DNA of 64,000 nt from Clostridia bacterium (GTDB lineage: Bacteria > Bacillota > Clostridia > Christensenellales > Aristaeellaceae): contig JAFRLY010000006.1 of the NCBI GenBank assembly GCA_017431005.1, positions 1 to 64,000 on the forward strand, read 5' to 3'. Below, in pieces: positions 7,312-14,502 of this stretch. The stretch's first letter is position 1, and each line of letters starts with the position of its first letter. A program made the translations under genes and the position numbers. The notes under the pieces are model-generated. The model worked only from the letters and a program-made list of their open reading frames with translations, had not been told where the DNA came from and did no database searches.

Positions 7312-8472
7312 TTATTTTTTGTCTCCGTAGCTGCTGCCGACCGTGATATCGGAGCCGCCGAGATCGATTTCCGACTTCGTCTTCTCATAGAAATGCGGAA
7401 CCGCCTTCATAATGCCTTCCACCGTGTAGAAGGGATCATCCGGCAGGAGCGGCAGCTCCACCGCCGTCTTCAGCGCGCCGGACTTATAGATGGCGGTAAT
7501 CAGCTCGATCGTCCTGCGGCCGTCCTCAGCAGTGATGGCCACGTCAGTATTATTTTCTATGGCCGAGAGCACGTTGTCAAGTTGCCCGTCATGGCCGACA
7601 TAGGGCACCGGCGGGAGCGCGTCCGCAAAGTCGCTGATTTCCTTTTCCAGGGCATCATTGGGATCCGGGAAGCCGTTGGGCTTGGACACGGACGCGTGAA
7701 CCGAGAACGGCGCGGCAACCATGGCCTTCTCACACTGGAAGGTTAAGGTCTGCTCCTCTCCGTGGTCCACGACGGAGGCGGTCAGGGAAGCCAGGGCGCC
7801 GGGATACTCCAGGATGGAGATGGACAGATCCTCCACCTCCGCATTGTCATGGGCGGTGTTGGCCAGAACGCTGGTGACCCGCTTCGGAAGGCCCATCATC
7901 CAGCCCAGCATATCGATATGGTGCACGGCGTGATTCAGCGTGCATCCGCCGCCCTCCTTCTCCCAGGTTCCGCGCCACCACAGGTCATAATAGCAGTGGC
8001 CGCGCCACCAGAGGGAATTGACGGTCGCGTGGCGCACCGGTCCGGCGATGCCGGAATCCAGCAGCGCTTTCAGGTCCCGGATGGGCTTGCGGAAGCGGTT
8101 CTGGGCGATGATGGACAGCTTGACGCCTGTTTCATCCCGGACGCGGATCATCTCATCGCACTCCGCCAGCGACGGCGCCATGGGCTTTTCGCAGATGACG
8201 TTCTTGCCGGCCTTCATGCCGTTGATCGAGATCTCCGCGTGCACATAGGGAGGCGTGCAGACATCCATGATGTCGATGTCCTTCCGGCCCAGCACGTCGT
8301 GATGGTCCAGATACACATCGCAGTCCAGCCCATACTGCTCCTTCACCTTCTGCGCCTTGCCGGGAATAATATCCACCAGCGCGGCGATCCGTACCCGTTC
8401 GGGGAAGAGCATCCAGGCGTGAATATGCAGATGGGAGATGTTCCCTGTTCCGATGATCGCTACCTGTAACAT
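7312..8472 (-). CDS. Gfo/Idh/MocA family oxidoreductase (2)
   Basis: The 386-residue protein begins with a classical dinucleotide-binding turn (VAIIGTGNISHLH) and carries the family EKP motif (CEKPMAPS, about residue 94), whose lysine is catalytic in characterised members. The C-terminal half has the conserved GGCTLNHAVHHIDMLGWMMG segment with Asp/His residues that usually sit in the active site. It is a soluble cytoplasmic NAD(P)-dependent dehydrogenase, likely acting on a sugar, inositol or uronic acid. An AAGGAAGGAACCT ribosome-binding site precedes the ATG. It lies between the solute-binding protein gene and oxidoreductase 1, so the pair may catalyse successive or oxidation/reduction steps on one imported sugar. 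Confidence 0.9.
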   Translation of the reverse strand: MLQVAIIGTGNISHLHIHAWMLFPERVRIAALVDIIPGKAQKVKEQYGLDCDVYLDHHDVLGRKDIDIMDVCTPPYVHAEISINGMKAGKNVICEKPMAPSLAECDEMIRVRDETGVKLSIIAQNRFRKPIRDLKALLDSGIAGPVRHATVNSLWWRGHCYYDLWWRGTWEKEGGGCTLNHAVHHIDMLGWMMGLPKRVTSVLANTAHDNAEVEDLSISILEYPGALASLTASVVDHGEEQTLTFQCEKAMVAAPFSVHASVSKPNGFPDPNDALEKEISDFADALPPVPYVGHDGQLDNVLSAIENNTDVAITAEDGRRTIELITAIYKSGALKTAVELPLLPDDPFYTVEGIMKAVPHFYEKTKSEIDLGGSDITVGSSYGDKK

Positions 8473-8502
8473 AGGTTCCTTCCTTTCCTGCTCGTAAAGA
8501 AA

Positions 8503-8526
8503 GCGCCGCGCCTTGCGGCGCGGCGC
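8503..8526 (-). terminator. Hairpin after solute-binding protein 1
   Basis: A perfect 10-bp stem (GCGCCGCGCC / GGCGCGGCGC, loop TTGC) is followed on the minus strand by CTTTCTTT. It lies between the binding-protein gene and the oxidoreductases and would act as a partial terminator or an mRNA 3'-end stabiliser. Confidence 0.6.
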
Positions 8527-8565
8527 TCCGCCGGTCAGATTACTGTGTGTCCGGCTGTTATGAGA

Positions 8566-10131
8566 TTATTCCGCGTGCGCGGCGTCCCACGCAGCGAACT
8601 TCTCTTCCATGACGGCCTTGCCGCCCATGTCCATGTACTGCTGGAGCATTTCCTTGTAGAGCGCGCTGCACTCTTCCGCGGAAGCGGCCATCGTGCACTT
8701 CACCAGGATCTCCTGCTCATAGGAGGCCAGCGTGGTGCTGTACTTGGAGTTGTTCTCCAGCGGCACGTCGAAGTGGAAGCCGCCGAGGATGGAATCACGG
8801 TTGCCGACGATGTACTCTTCTTCGAACAGATCCGCATAGCCCTGATAGGACAGCGCCTGGGACTTCATGGTCTTTTCGGGGGTGTCCAGCCACTGACCGT
8901 TGACCAGCAGCGTGTAGTCGATGTTCTGCATGGAGTTGTACACCATGTCATGATGCTCTTCATCCACGTCCTTGACGACCGGGATTCCGTCCTCGTTCAG
9001 GTCGGAGGTGATGCCGTCAATACCGTTCTGGAGATAGTAAATGGTGTCATACTGGCACAGCCAGTCGAGGTACATGATCGCGGCTTCCGGATGCTGAGAA
9101 TACACGGGGATGAAGTTCAGCAGGCCGGCGGCGGCATACACGGGATGATAGTACTTGCTGGAATCGGTGACGGACTCGAAGCAGTCCAGCGGACGGAGCA
9201 TGGCTTCGGGCTCATAGGCCTGCAGGGAAGCCAGGATGCCGGGGGAGACGCGGATCGGATGATCGTAGTTTCCGGTGTAGCCGCCGGCCTTGCCGGAGGT
9301 CACTTCGGCCCACAGCGCTTCATCGTTGTTCAGCGCGAAGTCCGGGGAAACCAGGCCTTCATTGTACAGGGTGTTCAGGAAGAGCAGGAAGTCTTCATAG
9401 CCTTCGTGCGCCACGGCGGGCTCGCAGGCCAGGGTGCGGGTGCTCAGATCCTTGAAGAAGGACCACTGCAGCGGCATCTGATACCGCAGATCCTTGCCCA
9501 GCGCGTAGGGGATGCAGCCGCCTTCGACGTTGCCGGGGTTCTGATCGCGGAACGCGCGCAGATCGTCCAGGAACTCTTCCTTGGTGGTGGGCATTTCACG
9601 TCCGAGCTTGGCCAGCCAGTCGGAACGGAGGAACATGCCCATCCAGGCCACGACCACGCGGCGGGCGGGAATGGCGTACTGGCCGCCGGAGAACTTGCCG
9701 AACTCCAGGACCTCGTCGCCCAGGAAGGACTTCAGGGTCTGACCGTACTTCTCGATCAGGTCGCTCACTTCGATGACGCCGCCCTGGTTCACGTAGTCGG
9801 TCACGATGGACTCGTTGTAGGTGAAGCAGATGTCGGGGCAGGAAGCCTCGTCCATCATCAGGGTCGCCAGCTTGGCTTCCTCTTCGGAACGGGGGATAAC
9901 CACCCATTCAATCTTGATGTTGCGGGGATCGCCGAAGTTTTCCTGGATCCACTTGGACCAGTGGTTGTTGTCGACGGCGGTGCCGCCGGTGTTGCCGCGG
10001 TCGAACACGGAAACCTTCAGGGTGATGGGTTCGTCATAGCGGAAGATTTCCTCCGCCGTGGCGGCGGGGACGATGCTGACCATCGTGAGCAGCAGCGCCA
10101 GCGCCAGAATCAGGGACCATACCTTTTTCAT
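8566..10131 (-). CDS. Extracellular solute-binding protein 1 (LplA-like)
   Basis: The 521-residue protein is the substrate-capturing part of an ABC sugar importer of the LplA/YtcQ class. It starts with a signal peptide (MKKVWSLILALALLLTMVS, cleavage probably after ATA before EE) and continues as a large two-lobed binding protein. There is no lipobox cysteine, so lipid anchoring is not predicted. The start was set at 10131 because AGGAGG precedes that ATG and the upstream extension is not signal-like. It follows its two permease genes in the same operon and precedes two sugar oxidoreductases. The substrate is unknown. No ATP-binding subunit is encoded nearby. Confidence 0.9.
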   Translation of the reverse strand: MKKVWSLILALALLLTMVSIVPAATAEEIFRYDEPITLKVSVFDRGNTGGTAVDNNHWSKWIQENFGDPRNIKIEWVVIPRSEEEAKLATLMMDEASCPDICFTYNESIVTDYVNQGGVIEVSDLIEKYGQTLKSFLGDEVLEFGKFSGGQYAIPARRVVVAWMGMFLRSDWLAKLGREMPTTKEEFLDDLRAFRDQNPGNVEGGCIPYALGKDLRYQMPLQWSFFKDLSTRTLACEPAVAHEGYEDFLLFLNTLYNEGLVSPDFALNNDEALWAEVTSGKAGGYTGNYDHPIRVSPGILASLQAYEPEAMLRPLDCFESVTDSSKYYHPVYAAAGLLNFIPVYSQHPEAAIMYLDWLCQYDTIYYLQNGIDGITSDLNEDGIPVVKDVDEEHHDMVYNSMQNIDYTLLVNGQWLDTPEKTMKSQALSYQGYADLFEEEYIVGNRDSILGGFHFDVPLENNSKYSTTLASYEQEILVKCTMAASAEECSALYKEMLQQYMDMGGKAVMEEKFAAWDAAHAE

Positions 10132-10193
10132 GGGGTAACCTCCTTTTTGTCGTTGCTTTATTTGAACCGGACAGCGCCGGTTCCAACCGTTGA

Positions 10194-11093
10194 TTATTCC
10201 TTCACCGCGCCGATCATCACGCCCTGCACGAAGTATTTCTGCAGGAAGGGATAGACGATCAGGATCGGCACCGTGGAGAACACGACCGCCGCGCACTGGA
10301 TGGTTTCAGCCAGCACGGCGTTCTTGCCGCCTTCCACCATGCTCACATCCGAGGAGGAGGAGGCGAACACCACCTGGTACAGCTTCATCTGCAGGGTGAA
10401 CTTGCTGGAGGTGTTGATGTAGTACCGGACGTCCGCGTAGTTGTTCCAGCGGGCCACGGCGTAGAACAGCGCGATGGTCGCCAGGGAGGCGGTGGACAGC
10501 GGCAGGATAATCCGGATCAGAATCTGCCAGTCGTTGCAGCCGTCCAGCTTCGCGCTTTCCTCCAGGGACGGGGGAATGGATTCAAAGAAATTGCGGAGAA
10601 TGATCGTGTTGTAGGTACTGGTCAGGATCGGCAGGATCAGGGACCAGGGGCTGTCGATCAGTCCCATCTGCTTGACCCAGAGGAAGTTGGCGATCGTGCC
10701 GCCGGTGAAATACATCGGGATCAGCACGATGATCATCAGGGTTTTCCGCCCGGGCAGGTACTGTTTGCTCAGGGGGTAGGCCAGCAGAATCGTGGAAACC
10801 ATGGAAAGCGCCGTGTAGATGACCGTCCACTCGATGGAGAACCACATGGATTTGATCATCGTGGGATCGTTGAACACGGAGGCGTAGGCGCTGGTGTCAA
10901 TCTCCTTGGGCAGGAGGTACACCTTGCCGGCGACCACCGGCGCGCGGCCGGAAATGGATTTCGCGATCACGTGAAGCACCGGCAGCACGCACACCAGCAC
11001 GAAGATGGTCAGGATGATATTGAAGACGATTTCCGAGCCGATATAGCGGCGGCCCTTCGCCCTTCCGGGTTTGGCGGCAGCGACGTTACTCAA
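10194..11093 (-). CDS. ABC sugar permease LplC/YtcP-like (1)
   Basis: This 299-residue inner-membrane permease has six predicted helices and the cytoplasmic coupling motif EESAKLDGCNDWQILIRIILPLS (EAA loop). It ends in FLQKYFVQGVMIGAVKE, characteristic of the LplC/YtcP branch. I place the start at a TTG codon at 11093 that overlaps the stop of the upstream permease (TTGA) and has GAGAGGGGGG just before it. The first in-frame ATG at 11150 would overlap the upstream gene by about 60 bp and adds an Arg/His-rich tail. It pairs with the LplB-like permease upstream and binding protein 1 downstream. Confidence 0.9.
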   Translation of the reverse strand: MSNVAAAKPGRAKGRRYIGSEIVFNIILTIFVLVCVLPVLHVIAKSISGRAPVVAGKVYLLPKEIDTSAYASVFNDPTMIKSMWFSIEWTVIYTALSMVSTILLAYPLSKQYLPGRKTLMIIVLIPMYFTGGTIANFLWVKQMGLIDSPWSLILPILTSTYNTIILRNFFESIPPSLEESAKLDGCNDWQILIRIILPLSTASLATIALFYAVARWNNYADVRYYINTSSKFTLQMKLYQVVFASSSSDVSMVEGGKNAVLAETIQCAAVVFSTVPILIVYPFLQKYFVQGVMIGAVKE

Positions 11094-12034
11094 AACAGAC
11101 CCCCCTCTCCCATGCGGCGCGTGACGATATTGGCGCCGATCACGAAGCACATGTTCACCACGGACCCGAAGATATCAACGGCCGTCGCGAAGGGATACTG
11201 GCGGTTCAGAATACCGCGGTCATACACGAAGGTGGAAATCACGTCCGCGGAATCGGTGACCATCTTGTTCATCATGACGTAGGGCCGCTCAAAGCCGATA
11301 CCCACCATCTGGCCCAGACGGAGGATCAGCATGATCACAATCGTCGGCATGATGCAGGGCAGCGTCACATACCAGATGCGGCGGAGCCGGCCGCAGCCGT
11401 CCACCTCCGCGGCCTCATAGAGATCGGTATTGACGCCGGAAATCGCCGCCAGATAGATGATGGTGCCCCAGCCGGCGCTCTGCCAGATACCGGTGGCGAC
11501 ATACATAACCACCCAGTTGCCCTCATCCATCAGGAAGTTTACCGGCGTGCCGCCCATCTGGCTGATCAGGTTGTTGATCGGTCCGTTGGTGCCGAAAATC
11601 TTGGCAACCAGGGATCCGATGATGACCCAGGACAGGAAGTGCGGCAGATACATCAGCGTCTGATACAGCCGCTTGACCTTGACAGACCGCATCTCATAGA
11701 CCATGATGGCCAGGATGATCGGGATCGGGAAGCCGAAGAACAGATCCAGCAGGTTCAGCTTGACCGTGTTCCACACAGCTGTCCAGAATTTCGGGCTGGA
11801 GAAAACTTCGTTGAAGTATTTGAAGATGGGCGTAGCCCAGGGGCTGCCGCCGATCCCCTTGAAGACGCTGAAATCCTTGAACGCAACCTGCAGGCCGCTC
11901 AGGGGAGCGTACCGGAACAGGAAATACTGCGACAGCGGGATGATCAGCATCAGGTAAAGCCATTTATATTTCGCAATGGCTTTGAAGAAACCCATCCGTT
12001 TGTACTTGACCTGTTTTACCGCGTCTTTCTGCAT
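11090..12034 (-). CDS. ABC sugar permease LplB/YteP-like (1)
   Basis: The 314-residue permease is the first gene of sugar locus 1. It has the N-terminal basic segment and KYKWLYLMLIIP helix typical of LplB-type proteins, then LSWVIIGSL and GWGTIIYLAAI helices, and the EAA-loop motif EAAEVDGCGRLRRIWYVTLP. The start was placed at 12034 because GGAGG lies just upstream; the longer frame adds 42 unlikely residues. It forms the transmembrane heterodimer with the overlapping LplC-like permease. The transcript starts from a near-consensus promoter about 150 bp upstream, divergent from an AraC-type regulator that probably controls it. Confidence 0.9.
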   Translation of the reverse strand: MQKDAVKQVKYKRMGFFKAIAKYKWLYLMLIIPLSQYFLFRYAPLSGLQVAFKDFSVFKGIGGSPWATPIFKYFNEVFSSPKFWTAVWNTVKLNLLDLFFGFPIPIILAIMVYEMRSVKVKRLYQTLMYLPHFLSWVIIGSLVAKIFGTNGPINNLISQMGGTPVNFLMDEGNWVVMYVATGIWQSAGWGTIIYLAAISGVNTDLYEAAEVDGCGRLRRIWYVTLPCIMPTIVIMLILRLGQMVGIGFERPYVMMNKMVTDSADVISTFVYDRGILNRQYPFATAVDIFGSVVNMCFVIGANIVTRRMGEGGLF

Positions 12035-12180
12035 GCGTTTCCTCCATTCCGCCCGTCCCGCCGGACGGCAAAAAAAGGATGAATCCGTTTTTTCCATTTT
12101 TCCGGGGGAAGAGGCATTTTTCCTTGCGTAACCGCGCCAGGTGGGGCGGAACCTTTTCAATCTGGTAAGATCTTAGAATT

Positions 12181-12209
12181 ATTATACATAAAAGAAACAA
12201 GCAGGACAA
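12181..12209 (-). promoter_or_regulatory. Promoter of sugar locus 1
   Basis: TTGTCC and a perfect TATAAT are separated by 17 bp on the minus strand. It is divergent from the araC-type gene promoter, with about 30 bp between the two -35 regions. Confidence 0.75.
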
Positions 12210-12241
12210 TTGATAAAATTGTTTTTTATGGACAAAATTGA

Positions 12242-12270
12242 TTGAATTATTGTGAAAGTTGCGTTAGAAT
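12242..12270 (+). promoter_or_regulatory. Promoter of AraC regulator 1
   Basis: TTGAAT and TAGAAT are separated by 17 bp, 23 bp before the start codon. This leaves a very short leader. Confidence 0.55.
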
Positions 12271-12292
12271 AATCCGGAACAGGAGGATCGAA

Positions 12293-13186
12293 ATGAAAAA
12301 CCGATACCGCAACGAAACAAATGACCTCCGGAGCGGAGCTGAGTTTGACTGCAGGCACGGCGTGGACCTGGACTGGCCGCCCGTTCCCTTTCATATGCAT
12401 CCTCATTATGAGTTTTATCTGCTGATACAGGGCAACGTCCAGATGCTGATCGAGGATGAAAGCTTTGACGCGCATCCCATGGATCTGTTCGTTTTTCCGC
12501 CCGGCGTGCTGCACCGGGCGCTGCTGATTGATTCCTCCGTTCCCTATGAGCGGGCCTACTGCTACGTCACCCGCAAGGCGCTGGATGATATGTCGATAGA
12601 CGGGTTTCCCGTGCTGCGGATCCTGGAGGCGGCCGCGGACCGGGGTTTTTATTCATTTCACGCGGACAGCGAAAGCGCGGCCCGGTTCCTGCGCATGCTG
12701 GACGACTGGATCACAGACGCCGGGTCGGACGATCCTTCTGCTGCTCCGATGAACCGGTGCAGGATTAACATGATGGCCCTGATTGCCTGCCGGATCGTGC
12801 AGCACAGGGATGTGCTCGTGCCCCGGCCGCCGGACCGGATGAGCGAAATTATCCGCTACATCAACGATCACCTGCTGGAGCCCCTGACCCTTGAAAGCCT
12901 GTCGGAGCAGTTTTATATCAGCAAATATACATTACTGCATGAGTTCAAGAGCTACGTCAACATTTCCGTGCATCAGTACATCCTGTACAAGCGCGTCCTT
13001 TACTCCCAGGAGCTGATGCGGAACGGCACCCCGCCCGGCAGCGCTGCGCGGCAGAGCGGTTTCAACGATTACGCGGGCTTTTACCGGGCCTTTGTCCGGT
13101 ACATATCCATCCCCCCGCAGACCTGGTACGCGGGTGTGAAATCGGCGGAAAAAGGAGGTTTTTTGAATGACAGACTGGGAACATGA
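12293..13186 (+). CDS. AraC family transcriptional regulator 1
   Basis: The 297-residue regulator has an N-terminal cupin-like sensor domain (PFHMHPHYEFYLLIQGNV, about 40-57) and a C-terminal double helix-turn-helix domain of AraC type from about residue 190. That domain includes EPLTLESLSEQFYISKYTLLHEFK and the second-helix region GFNDYAGFYRAFVRYISIPP. It is divergently transcribed from sugar locus 1 and is the obvious candidate for its substrate-responsive activator. AGGAGG stands six bases before the ATG. The 3' end overlaps the following hydrolase gene by 20 bp, so the two are coupled. Confidence 0.9.
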   Translation: MKNRYRNETNDLRSGAEFDCRHGVDLDWPPVPFHMHPHYEFYLLIQGNVQMLIEDESFDAHPMDLFVFPPGVLHRALLIDSSVPYERAYCYVTRKALDDMSIDGFPVLRILEAAADRGFYSFHADSESAARFLRMLDDWITDAGSDDPSAAPMNRCRINMMALIACRIVQHRDVLVPRPPDRMSEIIRYINDHLLEPLTLESLSEQFYISKYTLLHEFKSYVNISVHQYILYKRVLYSQELMRNGTPPGSAARQSGFNDYAGFYRAFVRYISIPPQTWYAGVKSAEKGGFLNDRLGT

Positions 13187-14411
13187 ACATCCCATCGGCA
13201 CCCTGACCGGCGATCCTGTCCCCGGCGCGCCAGAGCTGGCTGCGCGCGGAAGCTGCGTCACGGGAGTCCGGACCCTGATGCTGACGGAGCCGGATCAGCC
13301 CAATGCGCGTGCCGGCCTGAAGGACGGAGCTTATCCCCGGTATGACCGTGTCCTGAAGGCGGAGGTATGGTATCCCGCCCTGCCGGGATGCGATCAGGAC
13401 CGGGCGGTGTATACGGACCATCTCGGCCGGGCAGACCTGGGAAACCTGGAGCCCTTTCCCATTGCAGGGCGGGCTTTCCGGGACGCTGAGCCCGATCCGT
13501 CCGCCGGTCCGTTTCCCGTGGCTGTGATATCCCACGGATATCCGGGATCCCGCTTCCTGCTGGTGAACCTGGCGGAAAACCTGTCCTCCAAGGGGTATGT
13601 GGTGATTTCCATCGGACATACAGAGAACACCTACGAAGACTTTCCTGCATCCGGCTCCCTTGAAAGCGCTCTGATTCACCGCTCCAGGGATCAGCGCTTT
13701 GTGATCTCGATGCTGCCGCAGCTGAACCGGGAGGGATTTCTGAAGGGCATGCTCCTGCCGGAGAAGACCGGCCTGATCGGCTTCAGCATGGGCGGATACG
13801 GCGCGCTGCGCACCATCGGCGGCCGGCTGGGCGGGAAAACCCTGGAAAACTTCCGGGCGTGCGCCGGGGAGCTGGCCGAAGAGGAGGGCTTCCGCGGGCT
13901 GAAGACGGTCAAAGCCGCCGCGCTGTTTGCGCCTGCCACCTTCTTCCTGGATGAGGACCGGTCCGGTGATATCAATATCCCGACGCTCTGGTTCTGCGGC
14001 ACGGCCGATTATACCGTGGGCTACAGCCGGGTGAGAGGCTTCTGTGAACGGGCTGTCCGGTCTGACCGGACGCTGGTCAGCTATCTGAACTGCGGCCACA
14101 ATGTTGCCAACAATCCCGCCCCGCCGGAGGCGTATTCCCATCCCTGGGAGATTTTCAAGCGCTGGTCTGACCCGGTCTGGGATACCCGCCGGCTCAATGA
14201 CGCGAACTGCCATTTCCTTACGGCCTTCCTGGATCTTCACCTGAAGGGAGACGCTTCAAAAGCGGATTACCTGCAGGGGCCGGTCTCCGGCGGTACGGGA
14301 GCGGGCTCCGGCATTCCCGGCCAGCCTGCTGAAAAGCCCGCTGAATGGAAGGGCTTCACGGAAGGGACTGCCGCCGGCATCCGGCTGGAGACGTTCCCCG
14401 CGGAAAAATAA
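13167..14411 (+). CDS. Alpha/beta hydrolase, dienelactone/PAF-hydrolase-like
   Basis: The 414-residue protein has an alpha/beta-hydrolase fold: oxyanion-side segment VISHGYPGS (about 120-128), nucleophile elbow GFSMGG (Ser 208), acidic residue in CGTADYTVG (Asp 281) and catalytic histidine in NCGHNVANN (His 311). No signal peptide is visible, so it is probably cytoplasmic. A long N-terminal part and a Pro/Gly-rich C-terminal tail extend beyond the fold. It starts inside the end of the AraC gene with AAAGGAGG upstream. The likely role is an esterase for ester-decorated sugars imported by locus 1, but ester specificity cannot be read from sequence. Confidence 0.8.
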   Translation: MTDWEHEHPIGTLTGDPVPGAPELAARGSCVTGVRTLMLTEPDQPNARAGLKDGAYPRYDRVLKAEVWYPALPGCDQDRAVYTDHLGRADLGNLEPFPIAGRAFRDAEPDPSAGPFPVAVISHGYPGSRFLLVNLAENLSSKGYVVISIGHTENTYEDFPASGSLESALIHRSRDQRFVISMLPQLNREGFLKGMLLPEKTGLIGFSMGGYGALRTIGGRLGGKTLENFRACAGELAEEEGFRGLKTVKAAALFAPATFFLDEDRSGDINIPTLWFCGTADYTVGYSRVRGFCERAVRSDRTLVSYLNCGHNVANNPAPPEAYSHPWEIFKRWSDPVWDTRRLNDANCHFLTAFLDLHLKGDASKADYLQGPVSGGTGAGSGIPGQPAEKPAEWKGFTEGTAAGIRLETFPAEK

Positions 14412-14415
14412 AAAA

Positions 14416-14433
14416 GCGCCGGAATTCCGGCGC
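14416..14433. terminator. Palindromic hairpin after the hydrolase gene
   Basis: GCGCCGGAATTCCGGCGC is a perfect 18-bp palindrome beginning four bases after the hydrolase stop. An A-run on its left would be a U-run on minus transcripts, so it could back up the neighbouring terminator. Confidence 0.5.
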
Positions 14434-14455
14434 CGCGTGACAGAATATAAAAAAG

Positions 14456-14490
14456 GCCCGCAATCCGGCATGTGAAGCAGGATTGCGGGC
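14456..14490 (-). terminator. Terminator of sugar locus 2
   Basis: GCCCGCAATCC (14456-14466) pairs with GGATTGCGGGC (14480-14490). The minus transcript then reads CTTTTTTAT. It lies 13 bp after the 732-residue glycosidase gene, and in the plus direction it is followed by TGTTTT. Confidence 0.9.
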
Positions 14491-14502
14491 TGTTTTATGC
14501 CT

